This document shows positions 16,473 through 24,833 of a stretch of 64,000 bases of DNA, one piece after another. The stretch is from JAEULH01 sp963789785. Its GTDB lineage: Bacteria > Pseudomonadota > Alphaproteobacteria > Rhodospirillales > Defluviicoccaceae. The stretch is taken from NCBI GenBank assembly GCA_963789785.1, contig CAWBNC010000011.1, forward strand, positions 186,001-250,000. Reading direction: 5' to 3'. Within the stretch, counting starts at the first letter, position 1. Each line of letters starts with the position of its first letter. Made by a program: the position numbers and the translations under genes. The notes below the pieces were generated by a model. That model ran no database searches. It saw only the letters and a list, made by a program, of their open reading frames with translations, and was not told the DNA's origin.

Positions 16473-18444
16473 ACGCGCCTTTGGCCGCGGCAAGCTGGCG
16501 ATTGTACATGCGGCAGTAGATGCCGTTGCGTTCGAGAAGATCGACCGATGCCCCGTCTTCGACGATGCAGCCGCGGTCGAGGACAACGATGCGATCGAAA
16601 GAGTCAAGGGTTGACAGCCTATGTGCGATGGCGATGACCGTCCGGCCCTTGACCAGCCGCATCAACGCCTCCTGGATCGACTGCTCGGACTCGGTATCCA
16701 GTGCCGAAGTCGCCTCGTCAAGCAGAATAATGGGAGCATCGCGGAGGAAGGCGCGAGCGATCGCGAGGCGCTGCCGCTGACCGCCGGAAAGCTTGACCCC
16801 GCGCTCTCCGACCATCGTCTGGAAGCCATCTGGCAGCCGATCGATGAACTCGCTGCAATGAGCGGCCTCGGCCGCGCGATAAACCTCCTCGTCGGTCGCG
16901 TCGGGCTTGCCGTAGCGCAGATTCTCCAGCACTGAGCGATGGAACAGGGAGATCTCCTGCTGAACGACCGCAATCGAATGGCGCAGGCTTTCCTGCGTCA
17001 CGGTGGAGATGTCCTGGCCGTCGATGGCCACGTGTCCCGCTTCCGGGTCATAGAGCCGCTGCAGCAGGGCGAGGATCGTCGACTTGCCAGAGCCGGAACG
17101 GCCGACCAGCCCGACCTTCTGTCCCGGCGCAATGCTGAGATTGAAGCCCTGCAGCACCTGCTCGCCATCCGGGTAGGCGAACGCGACGTCATGGAATTCG
17201 ACGGAGCCGCCGAGGTTGATCAAGGTCTTGGCGTCGGGCGCATCGGCCATCTCATGGGGCAGGGCAAGAACCTGCACTGCCTCGCGCAGCTTGGCGAAGT
17301 GCTGGATGACATCGACGAGCGCTGTGGCGAAGTCGCGGGACGCGTTTAACACGGTGAAGCTCAGGGTCGTGGTCAGAACCACGTCGCCGACGGTGATGCT
17401 GCCGGCTTTCCACAGCGTGATCGCCCAGGTCAGAACGCCGGCGGTCACGGTGAAGACGGTAAGGGCGTGGAACAGCCGCAACCGCTCCAGCGAACGCAGA
17501 CTCTGGCGCTGCGCCGACATCTCACTGTGGATCTTATCCGACAGCCGTTCCCGCTCGCGCCTGGCCGCGCCGAAGGCCCGCACCAGCCCGATGTTGCTGA
17601 CGACGTCGGTGATGTCGCCGGTCACCGAAGCGGCGAGGCCGGCGAAGCTGGCGTGCAGATGGCTGCCGCGCGACGCGAGCCTGCCGATGATCGCGCCCAG
17701 GAGCGTGATGACGACGAGAAGAACGGCCGTGATCTGCCAGTTGATGAGACTGAGCACGACAATACTCGCGAGAACCGCCGTCGCCGGGGGAATGGTGGTC
17801 CAGACCAGCTTGTTCTCGATCTCCCAGGACGAATTTGCGGCCGTCGTGATCCGTCCGGCCAACGCGCCCGGAAAGCGGTCGGAGAAGTAGCGGGTGCCAT
17901 GCCCGGAAAGGTGATCGAACAGATCCAGCCGCATGTCGCCGCCAACCGCGGGAAATGCGTGGGTCGATGTCCAGCCGGCGATCCGCCACAGCAGGTTGTC
18001 GCTGCCGACCAGTACGAGCAGCAGAATGACCGCGCCCCACACCTGGATGTCGGTCGGCTTGCCGATGCCGAGCACGTCGACGAGGTTCTTGATCGCGTAC
18101 TGTGAGCCGATCGAGCAGGCGACGGCAGCGAGAATGGCGCCAAGGATGATCAGGTGGCTCCACAGCCGACGCCTGACGTAGTGCAGCAGAAAACGGATCG
18201 CGCCGTGGGTCGCGTAGGGCGGCAGGGCCGGGCGGCGGGCCTGCGATGGCACATCGGTCCGCGGATTGCCGTCCGGGTCGGAATTCGATGGCTCCGGCGC
18301 GGCGTGAACCCTGTTGGCCGTCTCGCCTTCAGCCGGTTCCGGTGGCGCCTCGTCGACCATAAGCTCAAGCGCAAGGGCGGTGTCGCGTGCACCCTCATCG
18401 CGTTCTCCCGCCGTCCCGCGGCGAATGTGCCCAGTCTTGCTCAT
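16465..18444 (-). CDS. ABC exporter (membrane and ATPase domains fused)
   Basis: A half-transporter of about 659 residues. The N-terminal extension (residues 1-75) is hydrophilic and Pro/Glu-rich, which is unusual. Then come six membrane helices (from HLIILGAILAAVACSIG) and an ATPase domain with Walker A GLVGRSGSGKST, Q-loop VVQQEISLFHRSV, signature LSGGQRQRLAIARA, Walker B IILLDEATSALD and switch histidine IAHRLST. All catalytic residues are present. The family exports lipids, peptides or drugs. It is the first gene of an overlapping three-gene unit (ABC, PRC-barrel, MFS). An in-frame GTG at 18480 would add 12 residues. Confidence 0.92.
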   Translation of the reverse strand: MSKTGHIRRGTAGERDEGARDTALALELMVDEAPPEPAEGETANRVHAAPEPSNSDPDGNPRTDVPSQARRPALPPYATHGAIRFLLHYVRRRLWSHLIILGAILAAVACSIGSQYAIKNLVDVLGIGKPTDIQVWGAVILLLVLVGSDNLLWRIAGWTSTHAFPAVGGDMRLDLFDHLSGHGTRYFSDRFPGALAGRITTAANSSWEIENKLVWTTIPPATAVLASIVVLSLINWQITAVLLVVITLLGAIIGRLASRGSHLHASFAGLAASVTGDITDVVSNIGLVRAFGAARRERERLSDKIHSEMSAQRQSLRSLERLRLFHALTVFTVTAGVLTWAITLWKAGSITVGDVVLTTTLSFTVLNASRDFATALVDVIQHFAKLREAVQVLALPHEMADAPDAKTLINLGGSVEFHDVAFAYPDGEQVLQGFNLSIAPGQKVGLVGRSGSGKSTILALLQRLYDPEAGHVAIDGQDISTVTQESLRHSIAVVQQEISLFHRSVLENLRYGKPDATDEEVYRAAEAAHCSEFIDRLPDGFQTMVGERGVKLSGGQRQRLAIARAFLRDAPIILLDEATSALDTESEQSIQEALMRLVKGRTVIAIAHRLSTLDSFDRIVVLDRGCIVEDGASVDLLERNGIYCRMYNRQLAAAKGAYE

Positions 18445-18739
18445 CACGTCCCGCTCGTTTTTGCTCGATGGGTGATCCACCGAGGAGATAGTGAGTCAAT
18501 CTTGTCAGAAATCTGGTTGGTTGGCGTATTCTTTTTGTGCGGTGCGAACGGATTTTGTCTCACAAGACGCTCCCATCTGCCTGCGCGACAACGTTTTTCC
18601 GGCCTCCAGGTTCCCATTGACGCGCAGGAAGGATTAACAACATTTAAGACTTCGGTCCTGCCGCGCGTTACCGGTTCTCCGGTGAAACAGTATCTTCAAT
18701 AATTTTCACATAGCCGCAATTCGTTCGCATTAGACGTCC

Positions 18740-19726
18740 ATGAAGCAGTTGAACCCCGTCCAGATACAGCATCATCGGCGCATGCTCGCCGCCTATGGTT
18801 TCGGTCTCTTTCCGCTGCCGCGCTATCGGGAAAACCGGCGAGGGCCGTGGCGGCTGATCCGCCATCTGCCCAGCCTCGCCGACGGCTACGTTTCGCCAAC
18901 GGCCATGGAGACCGACCGCCACGTCCTCTACCACCGCCGGACGCCGTGGATGTCGACCGGACTGATGGAATGCGAAAGCCATGCCTATCACGTCCATGCC
19001 GCGCACGGTTCGGTAGTCGTTGCCGGGCTCGGGCTCGCCATGTTCGTCCACGCCGTTGCGGCCAAAAGAAACGTCGACAAGGTCATCGTAATCGAGATTT
19101 CGGGAGACGTCATCGATCTCATGCGCGTCGCCGCCGACTGGGATACATGGCCGGATCGCCAGAAAATACTCGTCTTTCACGCTGATGCCCGTGACCCCGC
19201 GACTGGCGCAGCGGTCCTCGCCGCTCTTGCCGGTCGTCGGCCCGATTACCTCTTCGCCGATATCTGGCGTCGCTGCGACGAGCCGCAAGCGCCCGATGAG
19301 ATGGCGGCGATGGTCCGCCTGCTGCGTCCGGCCTCGGCCGGCTGGTGGGGGCAGGAGCTCGCCTTTACCGCCTGGGCGCAGGCCCGTTTCTCCGGCGTCG
19401 GCTCTCCGGATGCCGCCACGGAAGCAGCGCTCCGGGCCTGTTTCAGCGACTTTGGCGTCCCCGTTCCGGTCACACCCGGTTATGCCGCGTTCTGCCGGGA
19501 TGTCATCGCCATGAACGGCGCGAGCGAGCCGGGGAGGGAGCAAGCCGTCGACGCTCCGCCGGCTCTGGCGCGCCATGACCGGAGCCGATCCGGAACGCTA
19601 GGCGCTCAGCCGCGTTGGCATAAACACGGGGGCACAACAAGGCGTGATTGTCGTGTCCGATCGCTCGCAACGGAAACAGGACCGCCATGCGGCCAGCATC
19701 AAGCCATCGTCTCCGCCGCCTGCTGA
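18740..19726 (+). CDS. SAM-methyltransferase / spermidine-synthase-fold protein
   Basis: A protein of up to 328 residues. The centre has a Rossmann methyltransferase-like fold: VVVAGLGLAMFVHAV (glycine loop), KVIVIEISGDVIDLM (acidic end of strand 2), ILVFHADARD and DYLFADIWRR. This pattern is that of spermidine synthase-like proteins; I see no polyamine-site signature, so the reaction is not assigned. The last 50 residues are basic, low in complexity, and overlap the start of the mechanosensitive channel gene by 40 bases; the true stop may be earlier if an indel is present. No clear ribosome binding site was seen. Confidence 0.65.
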   Translation: MKQLNPVQIQHHRRMLAAYGFGLFPLPRYRENRRGPWRLIRHLPSLADGYVSPTAMETDRHVLYHRRTPWMSTGLMECESHAYHVHAAHGSVVVAGLGLAMFVHAVAAKRNVDKVIVIEISGDVIDLMRVAADWDTWPDRQKILVFHADARDPATGAAVLAALAGRRPDYLFADIWRRCDEPQAPDEMAAMVRLLRPASAGWWGQELAFTAWAQARFSGVGSPDAATEAALRACFSDFGVPVPVTPGYAAFCRDVIAMNGASEPGREQAVDAPPALARHDRSRSGTLGAQPRWHKHGGTTRRDCRVRSLATETGPPCGQHQAIVSAAC

Positions 19727-21042
19727 CCGTCATCGTTATTTTCGGTGGTCTTCTTGGCGCTCTTTCTGCGCGACCGACCCAAGCGCAGGACACGCTCTTC
19801 GACACCCCGGCGCCATCGACCCAGCCGCAGCCTTCGCCGGCGGCGCCCACGGTGGATGCGGAAGTCGATCCGCACAAGGACGACGCCATCGCGGAGCGGC
19901 TGCGCTCGACCTATGCGACCGTCGACGGTCTGGCCCCGGTGGACGTGCGGGTGAACGCGGGCGTGGTCGTTCTCACCGGCGAGGTGAGCGCGCAGGCGCT
20001 CCGTCAGCAGGCGGGCCGTCTTGCCCGGAACATTCGCGGCGTTGCCGAAGTGGAGAACAGGATCGAGGTCGCACAGGACCTCGAAGGCCGCCTGGCGCCG
20101 GCGCTGAAGCGCCTGGGCGAAGTCTGGAGGGGCTTCCTGCGGCTTTCTCCGGTCCTGCTCGTCGGGCTGGCGATCATGGCGCTGGCGGTGGTGGCGGGGC
20201 GCTGGCTGGGTCGACGCAAGGGTCTGTACCGCCGCATATCGGACAACGCCTTCATCGCCAGCCTGCTGGCGCAGGTCGTGCAGTTCGCCGTGCTGCTGAT
20301 CGGCGCGGCGCTGACGCTGCTTCTCCTCGACGCCACCGGCCTGGTCAATACGCTGCTCGGCGCCGCCGGCATTCTCGGTCTGGCGCTCGGCTTCGCCCTG
20401 CGCGACACCGCGGAGAACTACATCGCCAGCATTCTGCTCAGCCTGCGTCGCCCGTTCGAGCCCTACGACTATGTCCGGATCGAGAATCAGGAGGGCATCG
20501 TTGTCCGCCTGACCTCGCGGGCGACCGTGCTGCTGACCCTCGACGGCAACCAGGTCCGGATCCCGAACGCGACGGTCTTCAAGGGCCTGATCGTCAACTT
20601 CACCCGCCAGCCGCAGCGTCGCTTCACCTTTCAGCTCGGCATTGCTCCGGACGAGGATCTGGGCCGGGCACAGCTGACGGCGGTGGATGCGCTTGCCGGC
20701 GTCGACGGTGTTCTGTCCGATCCGCCGCCGGTGGCGCTTTACGAAAGCGTCGGCGACTCCGCCGTGGTCCTGACGGTCGCGGGATGGATGGATCAGAGTA
20801 GTCACGACTTCCTGCGGGTGCGCAGCGAAGCCATCCGGGTGGTGCTGACAAAGATGGGAGCGGCCGGCGTCGACTTGCCGGAACCGACCGTGCGACTTCG
20901 CCGCGCGCCCTCGCCCGGCCGCCCCAGCGTAGACGCGACGCCCGCGATAGCCACCGGCCGCGACCGCTCGCTCAACCGGGTGGTGGAGCAGGAGCGGAAC
21001 CGCACCCAGGACATTCTTGAACCCGATGGCCGCGAGGAATAA
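19687..21042 (+). CDS. Mechanosensitive ion channel (MscS family) with BON domain
   Basis: A 451-residue membrane protein. Order: signal or first helix (LLTVIVIFGGLLGALSARPTQAQ), a periplasmic BON domain (about residues 60-125: AIAERLRSTYA, VDVRVNAGVVVLTGEVSAQA, GVAEVENRIEV), membrane helices, then the MscS pore helix and beta domain (GLALGFALRDTAENYIASI, RPFEPYDYVRI, EGIVVRLTSRATVLLTLDG, IPNATVFKGLIVNFT). MscS channels release solutes on hypo-osmotic shock. The BON domain, which binds phospholipid or peptidoglycan-associated partners, is an accessory addition. ATG 19687 is preferred to upstream in-frame codons because the signal sequence follows at once. Confidence 0.9.
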   Translation: MRPASSHRLRRLLTVIVIFGGLLGALSARPTQAQDTLFDTPAPSTQPQPSPAAPTVDAEVDPHKDDAIAERLRSTYATVDGLAPVDVRVNAGVVVLTGEVSAQALRQQAGRLARNIRGVAEVENRIEVAQDLEGRLAPALKRLGEVWRGFLRLSPVLLVGLAIMALAVVAGRWLGRRKGLYRRISDNAFIASLLAQVVQFAVLLIGAALTLLLLDATGLVNTLLGAAGILGLALGFALRDTAENYIASILLSLRRPFEPYDYVRIENQEGIVVRLTSRATVLLTLDGNQVRIPNATVFKGLIVNFTRQPQRRFTFQLGIAPDEDLGRAQLTAVDALAGVDGVLSDPPPVALYESVGDSAVVLTVAGWMDQSSHDFLRVRSEAIRVVLTKMGAAGVDLPEPTVRLRRAPSPGRPSVDATPAIATGRDRSLNRVVEQERNRTQDILEPDGREE

Positions 21043-21136
21043 CGCGACCGTCGATTGCAGCCCTGCGATCTTGCCCCGGCTCGGGGCCGGCCGATATGAT
21101 CGTCAGGTCGGATCAGCAGTTGGGAAGCTGCGCACT

Positions 21137-21379
21137 ATGCGCGTTCGTCTCGTTGGCACAGCAGCCTGCATTGCCGTATTCGCCCTCGGCGCCTGCGCCG
21201 GCAGCCCGTCGCCACCGCCGGCTGCCGATGTCGCCGCCCTGCCGCCCAGCCATCTGGAGCGCACGATGCTCGGCCCCGATGCGAACAACGCGTTCTTTCT
21301 TAAAAGGTTTCGCGACTGCGCTGCATGGGCCTCCTACACCTATTGTCAGGCCGACATGTATGGAGGGCTGACGCCATAA
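21137..21379 (+). CDS. Small putative lipoprotein
   Basis: An 80-residue protein with a short basic start, a hydrophobic core and a lipobox (AVFALGAC, Cys at about 20). The mature part is short and has no known domain: AALPPSHLERTMLGPDANNAF then a Cys- and aromatic-rich end (RDCAAWASYTYCQADMYG). It could be a secreted entericidin-like or hypothetical lipoprotein. No good ribosome binding site is visible. Confidence 0.55.
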   Translation: MRVRLVGTAACIAVFALGACAGSPSPPPAADVAALPPSHLERTMLGPDANNAFFLKRFRDCAAWASYTYCQADMYGGLTP

Positions 21380-21401
21380 CGCGATCCGCGGCGAGGTCAC
21401 T

Positions 21402-21626
21402 ATGGATCTGAAGGAGGGCGCGGCGCTGCGTTTTGAGGATATGGCGCCGCAGGATCGGGCGGCCGCGGCCCAGGCCGCGTCGCGCTACCTGCTTGCCAAC
21501 GACTTCGCCAGCCTCGATGAGGCATGCGAGACACGCGGGCTGGCGATGCAGGATCTGTGGGACGACATCATGGCCGTTGCCCACCTGCCGGCCTGCAGCG
21601 TTCCGGTGTTCGCCTTTGCGACCTGA
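21402..21626 (+). CDS. Hypothetical small protein
   Basis: A 74-residue frame starting 22 bases after the lipoprotein gene: MDLKEGAALRFEDMAPQDRA, AQAASRYLLANDFASLDEAC, LAMQDLWDDIMAVAHLP. It is acidic and helical in look, with two cysteines, no membrane segment and no known motif. GAGG lies a few bases upstream. Same-strand neighbours suggest a small operon with the lipoprotein. Confidence 0.5.
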   Translation: MDLKEGAALRFEDMAPQDRAAAAQAASRYLLANDFASLDEACETRGLAMQDLWDDIMAVAHLPACSVPVFAFAT

Positions 21627-21671
21627 TCGTGCTCGCGCGCCAGCCTCATCCGGCGCATGCCGGTTGATCTG

Positions 21672-22100
21672 TCAGCCGTTCGGATTTCCAGTTGGATTCC
21701 TGGCGCGGCCCACTGCGGCGCACGCGTCCTTGACCGTGATTTCGTACTCGGCCCGAGCCGGATCGTAGGTGCGCGGCTCGCGGGCGAGAAACCAGTCGAG
21801 CGCCTCGTCCCAGTAGGTCACGGTCCATCCCGGCAGCTCCCGCTTGACCGCCCGCGCCAGTTCGAGGCCCTCGGCGGCAAAGGCGACGAAGTCGAAGCGC
21901 GAGCCGGTGAGGTCCTCGTAATCGAGGGGATGGCATCGGTCTTCGAAGCGGGCGTTCCAGTCCGCCAGCCGCTGCGCAAGCGCCGCGCTCAACGGCGGCG
22001 CGCCCAGGCGGCGGGTGTCCTCGTCGCCGAGCTGATAGCCGGCTGAGCAATAGTCGGCGACGATCCGGATTCTTGCCACGGCCGTTTCACCTTCCTGCAT
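21672..22100 (-). CDS. Hypothetical protein
   Basis: A 142-residue soluble protein beginning MQEGETAVARIRIVADYCSAG. It contains WNARFEDRCHPLDYEDLTGS, LELARAVKRELPGWTVTYWDEALDWF and AEYEITVKDAC. The mix of charged and aromatic residues is typical of a real globular protein, but I do not recognise the family. It faces away from the M15 peptidase gene; the two share an AT-rich divergent spacer that carries a palindrome. Confidence 0.6.
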   Translation of the reverse strand: MQEGETAVARIRIVADYCSAGYQLGDEDTRRLGAPPLSAALAQRLADWNARFEDRCHPLDYEDLTGSRFDFVAFAAEGLELARAVKRELPGWTVTYWDEALDWFLAREPRTYDPARAEYEITVKDACAAVGRARNPTGNPNG

Positions 22101-22241
22101 AAGGCGAAGGATGCTGCCCCCAGTATATCGCGGGCTTGCCGGTACGTCAGGTCGTGCGCCACGGGTCCGGAGCCCTGACCACGGAGGCCGAAGCTGAGCC
22201 ACACCGCCGCGGGCACAATTTCCGGGACGGATAGGACCCAA

Positions 22242-22276
22242 GTGGGTTAATATAGGGTTATTATCCTATAGCCCAC
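22242..22276. promoter_or_regulatory. Nested palindrome ahead of the M15 peptidase gene
   Basis: The 35 bases form nested inverted repeats: an outer GTGGG / CCCAC and an inner ATATAGG / CCTATA around an 8-base loop. It ends about 10 bases before the peptidase ATG, in an AT-rich pocket of an otherwise GC-rich window. It could be an operator across the promoter or an mRNA hairpin near the ribosome binding site (GGAG at 22277-22280). Confidence 0.5.
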
Positions 22277-22286
22277 GGAGAATCCT

Positions 22287-22888
22287 ATGAGTGAACCGCT
22301 GTTCGGCGGCGACGTCCTGTTCCAGCAGAGGCTCCTGAAGACGGCGCGCCTGTACCCCGGCGCTCTTGACGGCCTCTGGGGGCCGCTGACCGATCAGGCG
22401 ACGGCAACCTTCGCCGTGGCGAGCGAAGACATTGCCTGCCCGCTTCGGCCGTTTCGATGCGCGCTCGGAGCATCGGATCGCCTCGCTCCAGCTTCCCGCG
22501 CAGAAAGCCGCGCGGACCTTCCTCTCCCGCACCCGGGCCTCGGGACTTGACGCCCGAATAATTTCGGCGACCCGCAGCTACGATGAACAGAACCAGCTGT
22601 TCCGACGCGGCCGCTATGGCCGGCCCGGCCCGAAGGTCACGAACGCCAGGGGCGGACAAAGCAACCACAACTTCGCCATCGCCTGGGACATCGGGTTGTT
22701 CGAGGCCGGGGTCTATCTGACCGGGGCCGCTGCCTACGAGCGCGCCGCGCAGGCCGGGCTGATCGATGAGCTGGAGTGGGGCGGGACGTGGCGTTCGTTT
22801 CGCGACACGCCGCACTACCAGCTCGCCAACGGGCTTGTCGGTGGCGGCGACGCGGGCGCTGTTCGAGGCCGGCGAGCGATACTTCTGA
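22287..22888 (+). CDS. M15-family peptidoglycan peptidase, frameshifted
   Basis: A protein of about 200 residues resembling phage-endolysin-like L-alanyl-D-glutamate / D-Ala carboxypeptidases. The N-terminal part has a peptidoglycan-binding-like turn (YPGALDGLWGPLTDQATATF). The catalytic core shows LDARIISATRSYDEQNQLF, GGQSNHNFAIAWDIGLF (zinc His and Asp of the SxHxxxxxxD motif) and DTPHYQ (last zinc His). The frame breaks near 22440, joining the two halves, and again near 22850, after which the natural end reads ALFEAGERYF. No signal peptide is visible, as in phage lysins. It stands at the left border of the SIR2/STAND island. Confidence 0.8.
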
Positions 22889-22909
22889 TCCGCGGCGGCC
22901 CGCCGACCG

Positions 22910-23599
22910 TCAGCGCTTGCGGCGTTCCAGGACGTCGAGGATGAGGTGGAGCAGCTCGTCGGGCCGGTTGGTCAACCCGAAGGCGAACGGCGGGATGCCG
23001 CGGGCCGGGTCGAACTCGCCGACGTAATAGACCACCGGCAAGGCGGGATGAGAGTCCTTCAGCCGGTCCAGCATCTTGAGCCCGGCCGCCGCGTCGTCCC
23101 CCCGCTTCAGGTCGCTCAGGATGATGTCGAACGGCTGCTTGCCGAGCCGGTCCAGCGCCTCATCGGTGCTGCGAGCGGTCTCGACGTCCGCGCGAAGCTG
23201 ATGCAGCATTTTGATTTCGTTGAAGTTGTTTTCGGGGACGTCGTCCACCCAGAGGATTTTCGCCTTCTGCAGCAGGCCGAGGTGACGCGAGGCCCGATCC
23301 ATTGCGAGGCTTGCCTCCTCCTCGCTCACCTCGACCTTCCAGTTCCCGTGCTTGCGCGCCAGCGCCACCGACGCCTGGATCGCTTCGCGGACGAAGGAAC
23401 ACTCGATCCCGCCAATCTTCAGGCCGGTGACCAGCGGCAGCAGCTGGTTCTTGATCGGACGATAGAAGATCAGCGCCACGATGATGGCGACCACCAGCCA
23501 CAGCGCGCTGGGCAGAATCTTCACCAGCTCGATCACCACGGGCTCGGTGAGAAGACCGGCATCGCCCTCTATCGTGGATCCCTGCGCCATCCGGTCCAT
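22910..23599 (-). CDS. Membrane-anchored receiver-domain protein
   Basis: A 229-residue protein. One transmembrane helix near residues 25-47 (LPSALWLVVAIIVALIFY) precedes a cytosolic linker and a receiver-like domain: ILWVDDVPENNF (acidic pocket), LRADVETARSTDEALDRL, DIILSDLKRG with the likely phosphoacceptor Asp, and ALPVVYYVG. The usual Lys-Pro near the end is replaced by LTNRPDELL, so it may not signal like a normal response regulator. There is no output domain and no kinase nearby. It is divergent from the SIR2 gene and is probably part of the same island (inference). Confidence 0.75.
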   Translation of the reverse strand: MDRMAQGSTIEGDAGLLTEPVVIELVKILPSALWLVVAIIVALIFYRPIKNQLLPLVTGLKIGGIECSFVREAIQASVALARKHGNWKVEVSEEEASLAMDRASRHLGLLQKAKILWVDDVPENNFNEIKMLHQLRADVETARSTDEALDRLGKQPFDIILSDLKRGDDAAAGLKMLDRLKDSHPALPVVYYVGEFDPARGIPPFAFGLTNRPDELLHLILDVLERRKR

Positions 23600-23892
23600 C
23601 CTGTCATCCTGCGCCCCAGGGAGCTGGGAGATGGTCGCTCGTGCCGGCCCATCAGCAGGGGCGGTAGAACAAAAAGCCTACTTTATCTAATCGAAGTGGC
23701 CGCGCGCGAGCAAGCTCAGGAAGTAGCGGACTTGGACAAACGGGGGCCACCGCGTTATGATCGAGGTTAAAATCAGACAAAGCAGGGACGGTGGGGACGC
23801 GGGAGGGGTCGCATCATGGCAGCATCTGCCGAGCGCGGAGCCGTGGCGCACGAAACCACCGGGGGTGGTGGATATGGCCGGGGGTGGCGGTA

Positions 23893-24833
23893 ATGGCAGA
23901 GTTTGAACGGCTCGCCCTACAAGACGATAGCGAACCTCCTGCGCACAGGAGACGTCATACCCTTTCTCGGTGCTGGCGCATCCGTGTTCGAAAAGCCGAA
24001 AGATGACTCCGACGGTGGCGGCAATCTTCCTCCTCCGACAGCGCAAGAACTTGCCGAGTTCCTTGCGACGGAGGGGGAGTTCCCTGAAGAGTCGGCGCCG
24101 GACAAAAGACAAAATCTGGCACTTGTGGCTTCCTACACCGGCATTTTCGGTGGCAGAGATTACTTGCGCAGGCTCATGCGCCAGAAATTTTCACAAGAAT
24201 TCGGATGGAACTCTCTTCATGAACTTCTGGCAATGATCGCTAAAGGAGGCAGTAAGCTCCTAATTATTACAACCAACTATGACGATATGATAGAAACGGC
24301 TTTCGACAAAGAGGAAGTAGATTACCATCTAGTCACCACCAACATGAACGACGTTGAGAAGCCCGGCACCCTTCACTACGGAAAAGGTCCTAGATCGCAC
24401 GCTCTTGATTGGGTTTTGCCGAGAAATGTAAAAGTGGAAGATGATAGATTATCTATCATATATAAAATTCATGGAAGCGTTAACAGATAAAGAGAACGAC
24501 CAGGATGGTTACGTAATAACTGAAGAACATTATACGCGGTTCTTGGCCAGTTTTTCGTCGGCGAAAAAATCTACCTTAGTGCCGCCCGATATTGCGTTAA
24601 TGATGAGGGATAGCCGGTTTCTTTTCCTCGGATATAGTCTGCGAGACTGGAACCTGCGTGTCTTGCTTGAGACCGTATCGCGCGTTGACAGGCCTCGATC
24701 CTGGGCTGTGCAGGCCGATCCCGATATTGTCGAGAAGAAAATATGGAGCACAAAGGATGTGGGTGTCTATGGCGTCAATCTGCGGGATTTCGTCAAAGAA
24801 CTTGAAACCTGTTATTTTGATGGGAAAAGATGA
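23893..24833 (+). CDS. SIR2-family protein (putative NADase effector), frameshifted
   Basis: A protein of about 310 residues of the SIR2-like class found in antiphage systems. Motifs: TGDVIPFLGAGAS (NAD-binding loop), KLLIITTNYDDMIETAF (TTNxD motif), YKIHGSVNR (active-site His) and RFLFLGYSLRDWNLRVLLE near the C-terminus. These proteins degrade NAD when activated. The frame breaks at about 24485, just after HGSVNR, where one missing base would join RDKENDQDGYV. An in-frame reading from ATG 23893 also needs one indel near 23911; the uninterrupted frame begins at TTG 23903. The DNA is AT-rich compared with its neighbours (17 G/C in 24421-24480), which suggests transfer. The stop overlaps the next start (ATGA). 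Confidence 0.8.

Noticed and set aside
23758..23906. A 49-codon frame (MIEVKIRQSRDGG start) overlapping the SIR2 start
   Set aside because: Possible small gene of the island, but it is glycine-rich, has no good ribosome binding site and no recognisable family, so I did not list it.
24470..24500. Programmed frameshift in the SIR2 gene
   Set aside because: No slippery heptamer or stimulatory structure is visible; a one-base loss explains it, and other genes nearby show the same kind of indel.
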